A stretch of 64,000 nt of DNA from Syntrophaceae bacterium UBA6087 (GTDB taxonomy: Bacteria; Desulfobacterota; Desulfomonilia; UBA1062): assembly GCA_002448235.1 (NCBI GenBank), contig DIXF01000014.1:1-64000 (forward strand), written 5' to 3'. Below the pieces are notes generated by a model. It did no database searches, was not told the DNA's origin, and saw nothing but the letters and a program-made list of their open reading frames with translations. Both the position numbers and the translations under genes were made by a program. This document shows positions 35,795 to 44,319 of this stretch, piece after piece (within the stretch, counting starts at the first letter, position 1; each line of letters begins with the position of its first letter).

Positions 35795-38149
35795 ATGAAG
35801 CTGGGCTATAAGTGGATCAGAGAATATGTAAACACGGACGCCGGCGCGCATGATGCCGCCAGGGCATTGACCATGAGCGGCACCGAGGTGGAAGGAATTA
35901 TCCACGAGACGGTTCCCCGTGAAGTCATCGCGGCGCGGATCGTGGAAGTCAAGGCTCACCCCGATGCCGAGAAACTGAAGATCTGCATGGTGGACACCGG
36001 GAAAGAAATCCTCCAGGTCGTCTGCGGGGCGCCCAACTGCCGCCCGGGCATGATCAGCGCGTTCGCCCCCATCGGTGCCGACCTGGGCCAGGGCATGGTG
36101 GTGAAAAAGGTCAAGCTCAGGGGCCAGGAATCGTACGGTGTCCTCGTTTCGGAAAAAGAGCTGGGACTGACCGACGACCACACCGGTATCATGGAGATCG
36201 AGGCGGACCTCAGGCCGGGAGACGTCCTGATCGACGCGCTGGATCTCGAAGACTGGGTATTCGAGATCAACGTGACCCCCAACCGGGGCGATGAGCTTTC
36301 CGTGATCGGCATAGCCCGCGAGGTTTCAGCCGTATTGGGCGCGGAGCTCAGGCTCCCGCAGAGTCCCATTGTCGAGACGGACACGCCTGTTGAGAATCTT
36401 CTGACTGTCGAGATCCTCGCCCCGGACGCATGCCCCCGGTATGCCGCCCGGGTGGTGGAGGACGTGAATATAAGAAAGAGCCCGTTCGAGATGCGGAGAA
36501 GGCTCTTCCAGGCAGGCGTGCGCGCCATCAACAACGTGGTCGACATCACGAACTACGTCATGCTCGAATACGGACAGCCCCTGCATGCATTCGACTACAC
36601 CCTGGTCGCGGGCAAAGGCATCGTGGTGAGAAAGGCCTCCGAGGGCGAACAGTTCACGACGCTGGACTCTGTCGGGCGGACGTTGAGAGCGGTCGATCTG
36701 CTCATCTGCGACAAGGAAAAGCCCGTTGCCCTGGCCGGAGTCATGGGAGGAGAGAACTCCGAAGTGCTGGAGACGACCAAGAAGATCGCTCTCGAAAGCG
36801 CTTTCTTCGACCCTATCGGCATCCGCCGGACATCGAAGGGCTTAGGCCTCTCCACCGAGGCGTCGTACCGCTTCGAACGCGGGATCGATCCCACGATGCA
36901 GGCCGATGCGGCAACGCGCGCAGCACACCTCATGCAGGCTCTCGCGGACGCAAAGGTCCACAAAGGCGTAATCGATGTAAACTATAATACATTCGACCCG
37001 AAGCCCATCCTCTTACGGAAGGCATACCTGTACAAGGTCCTCGGCATCGAAGAAGCAGGGGATGCCCAGACCGAAGGCATCATGACCAGGCTCGGGTTCG
37101 GCCTCGAAAAGACCGCCCTCGGCTGGAACGTCCATGTGCCGGCGTTCCGCCATGACGTGACCCGGGAGATCGACCTCGTGGAGGAGTTCATCAGGGTGTA
37201 CGGCATGGACAAGGTGGAGCAGAAGCTTCCCACGTTCAAGCCCATGGTGTCCCCGGTCGAGCGGGTGAACTTCAACGACCTGCGCGTCAGTCTCTGCGCC
37301 ATGGGATTCACCGAAGTCGTCAACTACTCCTTCATCTCGCCCAGGTGGACGAAGTTTTTCGGGGCAGACGCCCTCGAGCTTCTGAATCCCATCTCCGACG
37401 AGATGAAGAACATGCGCACCTCGCTTATCCCCGGCCTTGCGACCGTCGCGGGCAGGAACAAGAACCTCCAGCAGAGGGACATCAGCATCTTCGAGATCGG
37501 CAAGTGCTTCTTCCCGAAGGAAAAGGGGAGCCTGCCGGACGAGCAGCAGAAGCTGGGGATCGCCGTTTCCGGACAGCGAGAGGAAACCGGCTGGGCGGTC
37601 ACGCCGCGCGAAGTGGACTTCTACGATATCAAAGGCATCGTGGAGGCCCTTCTGCCGGAGATCACGCTCGAGCCGTCCGAACACACTTTCTACAAACCCG
37701 GCTGTCAGGCCGACGTCTTCCTTTTTTCAAAACCCGTGGGTCACATGGGTGCGCTCCATGGAGACATCCTGGAGACGCTCGACATCGCAGACGATGTCTA
37801 TGCGGCCGAGCTTTCCGTCGACCCTCTCCTGCGAAGCAGGTGGCAGGGCTTGAAGGAAATCCCAAAGTTCCCCATGACGTGGAGAGACCTCTCCCTGGTC
37901 GCCGACGAGGGGATCCCCTTCGCAGAGATCCTCCGGGTGATAGAGAGCATGCACATCGCCGACTTGAGGAAGGTCACGGCCGTGGACCTGTATACGGGCG
38001 AAAAGCTTCCCCAGGGCAAGAAGGGCATTACCATCCGGCTCACCTACCAGTCCTCCGCCAGGACGCTGGAAGACTCGATGCTGTCTCCGCGGCAGGATAA
38101 GATCGTGAGTGCGCTTCAGAAAGAGCTCGGCATCGCCTTGCGGCAGTGA
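35795..38149 (+). CDS. pheT: Phenylalanyl-tRNA synthetase beta subunit
   Basis: A 784-residue beta subunit, full length. It has the N-terminal tRNA-binding EMAP-like domain (VVCGAPNCRPGMISAFAPIG, 20 residues), the B3/B4 editing region (LEDWVFEINVTPNRGDELSV), the B5 domain, the pseudo-catalytic core and a C-terminal anticodon-binding ferredoxin fold. The ATG at 35795, with AGAAGGAA upstream, is preferred over frames opening inside pheS. Its stop overlaps the next gene (TGATG). Confidence 0.96.
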   Translation: MKLGYKWIREYVNTDAGAHDAARALTMSGTEVEGIIHETVPREVIAARIVEVKAHPDAEKLKICMVDTGKEILQVVCGAPNCRPGMISAFAPIGADLGQGMVVKKVKLRGQESYGVLVSEKELGLTDDHTGIMEIEADLRPGDVLIDALDLEDWVFEINVTPNRGDELSVIGIAREVSAVLGAELRLPQSPIVETDTPVENLLTVEILAPDACPRYAARVVEDVNIRKSPFEMRRRLFQAGVRAINNVVDITNYVMLEYGQPLHAFDYTLVAGKGIVVRKASEGEQFTTLDSVGRTLRAVDLLICDKEKPVALAGVMGGENSEVLETTKKIALESAFFDPIGIRRTSKGLGLSTEASYRFERGIDPTMQADAATRAAHLMQALADAKVHKGVIDVNYNTFDPKPILLRKAYLYKVLGIEEAGDAQTEGIMTRLGFGLEKTALGWNVHVPAFRHDVTREIDLVEEFIRVYGMDKVEQKLPTFKPMVSPVERVNFNDLRVSLCAMGFTEVVNYSFISPRWTKFFGADALELLNPISDEMKNMRTSLIPGLATVAGRNKNLQQRDISIFEIGKCFFPKEKGSLPDEQQKLGIAVSGQREETGWAVTPREVDFYDIKGIVEALLPEITLEPSEHTFYKPGCQADVFLFSKPVGHMGALHGDILETLDIADDVYAAELSVDPLLRSRWQGLKEIPKFPMTWRDLSLVADEGIPFAEILRVIESMHIADLRKVTAVDLYTGEKLPQGKKGITIRLTYQSSARTLEDSMLSPRQDKIVSALQKELGIALRQ

Positions 38150-38808
38150 TGCGGTTGACGGGCGGCCATAGGGCAGCGGCATTCATATCCGGCCTTGTTC
38201 TGGCGGTCTTCTCCGCCATGCCCTCATGGGCCGATTACGCGATAACCGGCTTCAGCGGGAAAACCGTCTACACGAAAGCCTACTGGATCCAGGGCAACAC
38301 GATCTTTCTCTCCGAAGGTCCCGAGACCTTCAACGTCTATGAGGTCGAGAGCATCACCCCGCAGAATCTTTCCCGGGAAGAGGCAGAGGCGCGTGCGGCG
38401 GTCATGAACGTCTTCGCCGGCCGGGTGGATCGATTCCTGGAAACAGAAAAGGCCATAGCCGATGCCCAGGCCGCATACGCGGCAGGCCTTTCCGGCAAGG
38501 AAGCGGGCCTGGACGTGCAGGGCATGGACCGCAAAGAGAAGAAGGCCTTTACCTCCGGCCTCGAGGCGCTCGGGCGCAGCCTGGATGAGCTGAAAAGCTC
38601 GTGGGAGCAGACCATGATCCCGGATTTCCCGCTTCTTCTCATGCGGGACATCAAGCTGCTCCAGCTTTCGTCCCTCGAAGCATCCATCGAGATGACGGTC
38701 AGGTACGCCGAAACGGAAGACCCGACGTACCGTGAATATGCCAAGGCGTTTATGGCCCAGTACGGCTCGTTCGAAGAAAGCTTCCGGCAGCGTCTGCCCG
38801 GGAAATGA
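38149..38808 (+). CDS. Uncharacterised exported protein
   Basis: A 219-residue protein with a clear signal peptide: a basic start (MRLTGGHR), a hydrophobic core and a cleavage site after MPSWA near residue 28. The mature part starts with a small domain (KTVYTKAYWIQGNTIFLSEG) followed by a long helical region with no motifs I recognise. It begins in the pheT stop codon, so it is expressed with the synthetase. It is a periplasmic protein of unknown role. Confidence 0.65.
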   Translation: MRLTGGHRAAAFISGLVLAVFSAMPSWADYAITGFSGKTVYTKAYWIQGNTIFLSEGPETFNVYEVESITPQNLSREEAEARAAVMNVFAGRVDRFLETEKAIADAQAAYAAGLSGKEAGLDVQGMDRKEKKAFTSGLEALGRSLDELKSSWEQTMIPDFPLLLMRDIKLLQLSSLEASIEMTVRYAETEDPTYREYAKAFMAQYGSFEESFRQRLPGK

Positions 38809-38849
38809 ATTTTCCCCCATGTTGCACCTGTTCCCGGCATGAGAAACCG

Positions 38850-38858
38850 TGGTATAAG
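38850..38858 (+). promoter_or_regulatory. Extended -10 promoter close to a start codon
   Basis: TGGTATAAG fits the extended -10 form (TGnTATAAT, five of six in the hexamer). The ATG of the zinc-ribbon gene is only 8 bases further on, so transcription would begin at or next to the start codon. Confidence 0.4.
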
Positions 38859-38866
38859 CATGTCCC

Positions 38867-39274
38867 ATGAAATGCCCGCAGTGTAGCGATATCCTCATCA
38901 CCCTCGAGTTCGACCGCATCGAGATCGACTATTGCCCCCGGTGTGAAGGCGTCTGGCTCGATTCGGGCGAGCTCGCGCTTCTCCTGGCCCGGGAAGGAGG
39001 TTCGGCGCTGGTCGGCACGTTCAGGCCGGTTTCCGGTAAAGAAAGGAAACGCACGTGTCCGATATGTTCAAGGGCTATGAAAAAGATTCTCGCAGGCGGC
39101 AACGGATCGATTCTGCTCGATGAGTGCCCGGACCACGGGCTGTGGTTCGACAGAGGCGAGCTGAAAAAGACCCTTGCGGCCGGATGCTCCGGTATCCGGG
39201 AAGAAGGCCGGGAGGATTCTCTTACGAGGCTGCTCGACGAGATATTCGTTCCCTGTGGCGAAGAGAGTAGGTGA
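38867..39274 (+). CDS. Double TFIIB-type zinc-ribbon protein
   Basis: A 135-residue protein with two zf-TFIIB-type modules. The first is MKCPQCSD ... YCPRCEGVWLDSGEL; the second is CPICSRAM ... DECPDHGLWFDRGEL. Each has the CPxC pairs and the WL/F-D-x-GEL signature. The family is widespread and of unclear function. No ribosome site precedes the ATG, which with the nearby -10 suggests a leaderless message. It overlaps the start region of lemA and forms a unit with lemA and the M48 protease. Confidence 0.8.
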   Translation: MKCPQCSDILITLEFDRIEIDYCPRCEGVWLDSGELALLLAREGGSALVGTFRPVSGKERKRTCPICSRAMKKILAGGNGSILLDECPDHGLWFDRGELKKTLAAGCSGIREEGREDSLTRLLDEIFVPCGEESR

Positions 39275-39285
39275 AGGAGGGGTAT

Positions 39286-39852
39286 ATGGCAGCAGGTACG
39301 GTCGTGATCATTGTTCTGGCAGGCATCATAGTTTTCGGTCTGCTCTATGTCGTAGCAACGTATAACTCGCTGGTCGGCTTGAGGAACCAGCTCAAGAACG
39401 CCTGGTCGCAGATCGAGGTGCAGCTCAAACGGAGGCACGATCTGATCCCCAACCTGGTCGAAACCACCAGGGGATACGCCGCACACGAGAGGCAGACCTT
39501 CGATGCGGTCACGAGCGCACGGGCCCGGGCGGCAGGCGCGAAGTCCATGTCCGAAATATCGAGCGCCGAAAGCGAGCTTACGGGTGTGCTCTCCCGGTTC
39601 ATGGCCGTGATGGAGAATTATCCCGAGCTCAAGGCAAACCAGAACTTTCTGGCGCTGCAGGAAGAGCTCACCTCTACGGAAAACAAGATAGCCTTTGCCC
39701 GCCAGGCCTACAACGACCAGGTGCTGTTTTTGAACAACAAGATCCAGATGTTCCCCTCCAACGTGGTTGCAGGGATGTTCAACTTCCGGCCCGCGGAATA
39801 TTTCGAGCTCGAGGACAAGGCCCAGGCGGCTGTGCCCAAGGTGAGCTTCTAA
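39286..39852 (+). CDS. lemA: LemA family protein
   Basis: A 188-residue protein with one N-terminal membrane span (VVIIVLAGIIVFGLLYVV) and the LemA signature YNSLVGLRNQLKNAWSQIEV followed by LKRRHDLIPNLVE. The soluble part is a helical bundle facing the outside. The ATG at 39286 is chosen over a GTG at 39271 because AGGAGG stands between them, 5 bases before the ATG. LemA proteins are often paired with M48 proteases, as here; the molecular role is not settled. Confidence 0.92.
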   Translation: MAAGTVVIIVLAGIIVFGLLYVVATYNSLVGLRNQLKNAWSQIEVQLKRRHDLIPNLVETTRGYAAHERQTFDAVTSARARAAGAKSMSEISSAESELTGVLSRFMAVMENYPELKANQNFLALQEELTSTENKIAFARQAYNDQVLFLNNKIQMFPSNVVAGMFNFRPAEYFELEDKAQAAVPKVSF

Positions 39853-39857
39853 CTTAA

Positions 39858-41366
39858 ATGTTCTGGTCGATCATCGCAGCCAACAAGAGAAAGACCGTCC
39901 TGCTCATCGCGGCGATGGGCCTTTTCCTGGTCCTTCTCGGCGCTGCGATCGGCGTGTTCGTTGCGGGCGATTACCATCCGTATGCCGGGTTCGCCGGTGC
40001 GGGCATTGCGGCGCTCGTCTGGGCCGTCATGCTTCTGGCGAGCCTGTATGCATCGGACAGCGTGCTCCTGAGCATCTCGAATGCCCACCAGGTGGACCGG
40101 GACACCTATCCCCAGCTCTACAACTTGGTGGAGGAGATGGTGATCGCCGGGTCCCTGCCTGCGATGCCCAAGGTCTATGTTGTGGACGACCCTGCCCCCA
40201 ACGCCTTTGCCATGGGCAAGTCTCCGAAAGACAGCCACATCTGCGTGACCGCGGGCCTGCTTGCCGTGTGCGGCAGGGACGAGCTCCAGGGAGTCGTGGC
40301 CCATGAGCTCGGCCATATCATGAACCGGGATCTGCTCTACATGACCGTGGCCGCCACCATGCTGGGCTCCATGCTCCTGATCTCGGACGTTTTCCTGCGC
40401 TCGTTCCGCTACTCAACCATGCGCTATACGTCCCGCTCCCGTCGTTCTTCAGGCAAAGGAGCGGTCGTAATCCTCATCGTCTCGCTGGTCCTGGCTATCC
40501 TGGCGCCCATCCTCGCGCGCATCCTCTACTTCTCCATATCCCGCAAGCGGGAGTACCTTGCCGATGCAACGAGCGCACGCCTTACCCGGTATCCTGAAGG
40601 CCTTGCCTCCGCTCTGGAAAAGATCGGGGGCAGCACCGAGAAGCTCGTGGCGGCCCGGTCCGTGACCGCGCCCTTTTACATCGTCAACCCGACAAAGCAG
40701 AGTCTGCACGACAGTGTGTTCGCCACCCACCCGCCGCTTTCCGCGCGCATAAAGGTCCTTCGGTCAATGGCCGGCGGGGCCGGCTATCTCGATTACATGA
40801 AGGCCTACATACAGGTTACCCGCAAGCGGCAGGCACTGATACCCGCGGCCGATCTTAAAGGTGCGGGCAAAGTCGAGATCAGGGCGGCGAACGCAGCCGG
40901 GCCGGCTGCCGGGTTGACCGCGGCTGAAAGCAGGAGAAGGGCAGGGGACATCATGCGGGCCGTGAACAAGTTCGCGTTTGTCACCTGCCAATGCGGGTTG
41001 GAGATAAAGCTCCCCCCGGAGTATGCCGGGGATACAGTCTCGTGCCCCCGCTGCAAGCGGGTGCACAGCGTAATCAGGCCGGGTGCAAAGGCGACCGGGG
41101 CGGTTCTGTCAGCCTCTGCCGCCATGAACGCCTCGGCTGCAGTTCGTCCGGAAAGCGTTGCACAGGATTACAGCGGACCGGGTCATGCCGGTGTCCAGCA
41201 GGAGAAGCTCAATCCCGGGAAGTGGCAGACCATCACCTGTCACGCCTGCGGTCGCCCCTATGAGATCTCACCGAGCTTCGGCAGCCGCAAGCTCGTCTGC
41301 TCGGGATGCGGATCGCTGATCCTCTTCTCTCCTGCATCCGAAGCAGTGCACCACAAAAGGGGATAA
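39858..41366 (+). CDS. M48 (HtpX-like) membrane metalloprotease with C-terminal zinc ribbons
   Basis: A 502-residue protein. Two spans near the N-terminus are followed by the zinc protease core with VVAHELGHIMNRD (HExxH near residue 150) and the third ligand in the SRKREYLADATSARL segment. Two further spans lie between. HtpX-type enzymes degrade membrane proteins. Beyond about residue 330 the protein carries extra modules: CQCGLEIKLP ... CPRC and ITCHACGRPYEI ... CSGCGSL, both looking like zinc ribbons, on a linker rich in Ala. This tail is not part of HtpX. The stop codon lies in the inverted repeat that follows. Confidence 0.85.
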   Translation: MFWSIIAANKRKTVLLIAAMGLFLVLLGAAIGVFVAGDYHPYAGFAGAGIAALVWAVMLLASLYASDSVLLSISNAHQVDRDTYPQLYNLVEEMVIAGSLPAMPKVYVVDDPAPNAFAMGKSPKDSHICVTAGLLAVCGRDELQGVVAHELGHIMNRDLLYMTVAATMLGSMLLISDVFLRSFRYSTMRYTSRSRRSSGKGAVVILIVSLVLAILAPILARILYFSISRKREYLADATSARLTRYPEGLASALEKIGGSTEKLVAARSVTAPFYIVNPTKQSLHDSVFATHPPLSARIKVLRSMAGGAGYLDYMKAYIQVTRKRQALIPAADLKGAGKVEIRAANAAGPAAGLTAAESRRRAGDIMRAVNKFAFVTCQCGLEIKLPPEYAGDTVSCPRCKRVHSVIRPGAKATGAVLSASAAMNASAAVRPESVAQDYSGPGHAGVQQEKLNPGKWQTITCHACGRPYEISPSFGSRKLVCSGCGSLILFSPASEAVHHKRG

Positions 41367-41454
41367 AAAGGGGACAGATTTATTTTCTGTTCGGCAAACG
41401 ATGGTATCGATTGTACTTGTCGATCTGGACAGAAAATAAATCTGTCCCCTTTTT
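41365..41454. repeat. Perfect 26-bp inverted repeat (REP/MITE-like) between convergent genes
   Basis: The left arm (41365-41390, beginning AAAAAGGGGACAGATTT) and right arm (41429-41454) are perfect reverse complements around a 38-base loop. The left arm overlaps the protease stop codon, the right arm the stop of the convergent small membrane protein. Arms containing GGGGACAGATTTATTTTC recur in many bacterial genomes as dispersed elements; on transcription either strand gives a long hairpin ending in T residues, so it can also terminate both genes. Confidence 0.85.
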
Positions 41455-41815
41455 AGTGGGGGTATCGTCTGAAACGGGGGATCTTTTTTGCTACTTCTCC
41501 GGCAACATCGAAGATCTCGTCGAAGAAGAAGATGCCGAGTATCCCGCAGATGAGGGGCACTTCGATCAGGGTATAATAGAGTCCGATGGTCGAGATGCTG
41601 TAGCCCATAAATACTGTCAGGGCGGAAAGACAGAAGATAACGACGTCTATGAACATGCCGAGAAATGCGGTCCCCACGAAACGGAGCATGCATGATCGGA
41701 AGGTGTATTCATTCTGCTCGGAAGGCGGGGGCGTCTGTTCCGACGGTGTGCCCGAGTCTGCCTGAACCTCCTGTTTCAATTCAAGAGGAGCGCCTATCCT
41801 TGTATCTTGTTCCAT
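41453..41815 (-). CDS. Small two-span membrane protein
   Basis: A 120-residue protein of unknown function. A polar, proline-rich N-terminus (residues 1-40) is followed by two hydrophobic spans (FLGMFIDVVIFCLSALTVFM and the IGLYYTLIEVPLICGILGIF region) and a basic tail. Its last codon lies within the inverted repeat, so its natural C-terminus may have been altered by insertion of that element. No family recognised. Confidence 0.6.
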   Translation of the reverse strand: MEQDTRIGAPLELKQEVQADSGTPSEQTPPPSEQNEYTFRSCMLRFVGTAFLGMFIDVVIFCLSALTVFMGYSISTIGLYYTLIEVPLICGILGIFFFDEIFDVAGEVAKKIPRFRRYPH

Positions 41816-41986
41816 ATTCCCTTATATCGGCACAGTAAGAGGAAAATCTGAGACATTTTACTACAGGAAAGGCTCCTCTCACTTTCGGCTCCGGATGGGC
41901 ATATGAAGGCTCTCTCTCGTATTGCTTCCCCCTTGAATCGGCAGTATAGTGTAAAGGAATATGCAAGAAAGCGAGGCGGCCCGGAT

Positions 41987-42769
41987 ATGAACACCTGCAC
42001 GGCATTTTGCGTGGCCAGGAATTTTGATTTTGCTGGATTGAAAGACACCCTCTCGGGACGGTACACCTGCAGTTTTTACCGTGATATTGTCCATGTCAGC
42101 AAGGACCCGGGAGATGTGTTTCTGTTCTCCTTCGGAGTCCTCGTGGCCTGGGGCATGCCCCGGGAAAATATCGACCGCCTTCTCGGAGAAATCCGGCCGT
42201 TCGAGCAGGGCCCCTTCGCAGATCTGATATCCGATGAGTTCACTTTTTCCGTGGACGGGAATTCCCGGATCAGGAACGACCATATCTTCCTCGCGACCGA
42301 AGATATTCCGGAGCGGCTCGCCATCTCCCACGGCCTGGCACAATCGGTCAAGCTGGAAGAATTCGAGCTCACCGCGGAAAAGACCATAGCCGACACGGCT
42401 CATATCCCGCACAACATAGCCTCGGCAGGCAAATCACGCTTGAGCCGCAAGGAGCTGTCCCAGATGCGGGGCAATCTCTACCTCGTGCAGAGCGATATCA
42501 ACCTCCGCTACAATCTCCTGGACACGCCGGAATTCTTCTGGGAATACCCCGAGGTCGAGCGGTTCTATGAGCTGGCGGCGCGGTACCTCGATGTAAAGCC
42601 CAGGATCGAGATCCTCAACAAGAAGCTGGAGGTGATCCACGAGCTGTTCAGCATGCTGGCGGCCGAGCAGTACCACAAGCACTCGTCCACCCTGGAGTGG
42701 ATCATCATCCTGCTCATCGCCATCGAGATCTTCTTTTTCCTGGTCCACGACATATTCGAGATCTTTTAA
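41987..42769 (+). CDS. RMD1/YagE family protein (DUF155)
   Basis: A 260-residue protein of the DUF155 family, which includes yeast RMD1 and a mitochondrial translation factor, RMND1. The conserved core around FLFSFGVLVAWGMPRENIDRL (quoted FLFSFGVLVAWGMP) is clear, and a C-terminal membrane span (EWIIILLIAIEIFFFLVHDI) matches the family layout. The ATG at 41987 starts where the family starts; a longer frame from 41903 has no support. The bacterial role is not established. Confidence 0.75.
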   Translation: MNTCTAFCVARNFDFAGLKDTLSGRYTCSFYRDIVHVSKDPGDVFLFSFGVLVAWGMPRENIDRLLGEIRPFEQGPFADLISDEFTFSVDGNSRIRNDHIFLATEDIPERLAISHGLAQSVKLEEFELTAEKTIADTAHIPHNIASAGKSRLSRKELSQMRGNLYLVQSDINLRYNLLDTPEFFWEYPEVERFYELAARYLDVKPRIEILNKKLEVIHELFSMLAAEQYHKHSSTLEWIIILLIAIEIFFFLVHDIFEIF

Positions 42770-42832
42770 CCGGCGGGGATGCCACGGGCCTCCCCGGCAG
42801 CCGGTCTGCATTACTGCAGTCCATGCCGCCGG
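42770..42832. repeat. Imperfect long hairpin between convergent genes
   Basis: CCGGCGG directly after the DUF155 stop pairs with CCGCCGG at 42826-42832, with a smaller CTGCA/TGCAG hairpin inside. It may help end transcription of the two convergent genes; no long T tract is present. Confidence 0.35.
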
Positions 42833-42855
42833 GAAAGCTTTTCATAGGAATTTCT

Positions 42856-44124
42856 CTACAGCGGTTTTCTCTCCGGCTGTTTGATGAACGCGGTAATGAC
42901 GACCGAGATGGTCACCATGGCCGCGCCGACGAGAAACGGCGCGTAATACGTACCGGTCGTGTCTTTGAGCAGGCCGCCGATCCAGGGGCCCATGAATCCG
43001 GCAAGGCCGAAAGAGGTGAAGAGCAGGCCGTAGTTCGAGCCCTGGGACGTCGGACCGTAGTACTGGAGGCAGGTGGCGGGGAACAGGGTGAACATGGCCC
43101 CGTAGTTCCACCCGATGAGTGCGGCTACCGTCAACAGGAGCAGCGCCGAGGACCCGGCAGGGTAGAGCAGCGCCATGGCGGCTACCTGGAGGATGAAGAT
43201 GCCGACGAACGAGGCCTTGGTGCCTACTTTGTCTGCAATGGCCCCGATGAGGATGCGCGTCGCCGCATTGAATATCGCGAGTGAGCTCACCGCGGCGGCA
43301 GCCTGCATGGGTTCGAGCCCCGAATCCCTGCCGTGGCCCGCGATATGTCCGATGACCATCAGCCCCGCAAAGCACCCGCAGAAGTAAGCGACATAGAGGA
43401 ACCAGAACTGGGGCGACCTGACCGTTTCACTGAAGGTATAGTCGCGAAGCCTTACGCCGGGGTTGCTGGCGGACGGGGCCGGAGGATTGTAGCCGGCAGG
43501 TTTCCATCCTGCAGGCGGCACGTCGAGGCAGAAGGCCGAGATGATGCCCATGATGCCCATGGCAACCCCCACGTAGATGAACACATACCGCCACCCGAGA
43601 TTGGGATTGGTGATGATGGCAGTGGCCAGCGGCGCCATGATGAATGAGCCCAGGCCGAGGCCTACCACGGCAAAGCCTGTGGCGAGGGCCTTCCTGTCCG
43701 GCCACCACTTCGGAGCGGTCGCGATGGGCGGAAGGTAGACGAGCCCGCCGCCGAACCCCGAGATCAGGCCATACGTGATATAGAGCTGCTCCTTGGTGTT
43801 GACGAATCCCGAGAGCACGAACCCGATGCTCAGGATGATGGAGCCTGCGAGCACCACGATCCTCGGGCCGTACTTATCGCTCAGCTTGCCTGCGATGAAT
43901 GTCGTGAGGCCGAAGGTCAGGGCGCAGACGGCAAAGGCCATGGCGATCTCGGCCCTCGTCCAGCCGAACTCGGCGCTTAAGGGTTTGATGAACACGCTCC
44001 ACGCGTACAGCAGCAGCCCGCATGTCGTACTCCCCAGGATACCTCCGATGAGCGGTATGCCCCTCGGCATTGCCCTGATCTCTTCAGCCTGTTTTTCCAT
44101 TACTATTTTTTCTGCATTCTGCAT
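42856..44124 (-). CDS. MFS transporter, oxalate/formate antiporter (OxlT)-like
   Basis: A 422-residue 12-span major facilitator. The opening IPLIGGILGSTTCGLLLYAW and the GKLSDKYGPRIV loop between spans 2 and 3 are typical of the OxlT/monocarboxylate group. It carries small organic anions; since the neighbour upstream is a propionyl-CoA synthetase, propionate or a related acid is a fair guess. About 195 bp and a GC hairpin separate the two, so it is either read through or has a promoter of its own. Substrate identity is inferred only. Confidence 0.82.
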   Translation of the reverse strand: MQNAEKIVMEKQAEEIRAMPRGIPLIGGILGSTTCGLLLYAWSVFIKPLSAEFGWTRAEIAMAFAVCALTFGLTTFIAGKLSDKYGPRIVVLAGSIILSIGFVLSGFVNTKEQLYITYGLISGFGGGLVYLPPIATAPKWWPDRKALATGFAVVGLGLGSFIMAPLATAIITNPNLGWRYVFIYVGVAMGIMGIISAFCLDVPPAGWKPAGYNPPAPSASNPGVRLRDYTFSETVRSPQFWFLYVAYFCGCFAGLMVIGHIAGHGRDSGLEPMQAAAAVSSLAIFNAATRILIGAIADKVGTKASFVGIFILQVAAMALLYPAGSSALLLLTVAALIGWNYGAMFTLFPATCLQYYGPTSQGSNYGLLFTSFGLAGFMGPWIGGLLKDTTGTYYAPFLVGAAMVTISVVITAFIKQPERKPL

Positions 44125-44284
44125 GGTATTCTCCTTGTAAGTCGGCGAAGGGTACAGCTCCCCTCAGCCAGGGTTATCCGTGTTGGAAAGGAATTCCGGC
44201 GCGATACGGAAGAACGCATGCGTTGCCCTTCACTCGTTGAGGCGTGAGGGTAACCGTGTCTTTTTCAGCGTCGCGTTATCGGAC

Positions 44285-44311
44285 ATGGGGGCAGGATCTG
44301 CCTGCCCCCAT
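44285..44311 (-). terminator. GC-rich hairpin after the acyl-CoA synthetase
   Basis: ATGGGGGCAG and CTGCCCCCAT form a perfect 10-bp stem with a 7-base loop, 9 bases beyond the synthetase stop. No T tract follows on the minus strand, so it may protect the mRNA end or attenuate reading into the transporter gene. Confidence 0.5.
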
Positions 44312-44319
44312 CCGTATCG

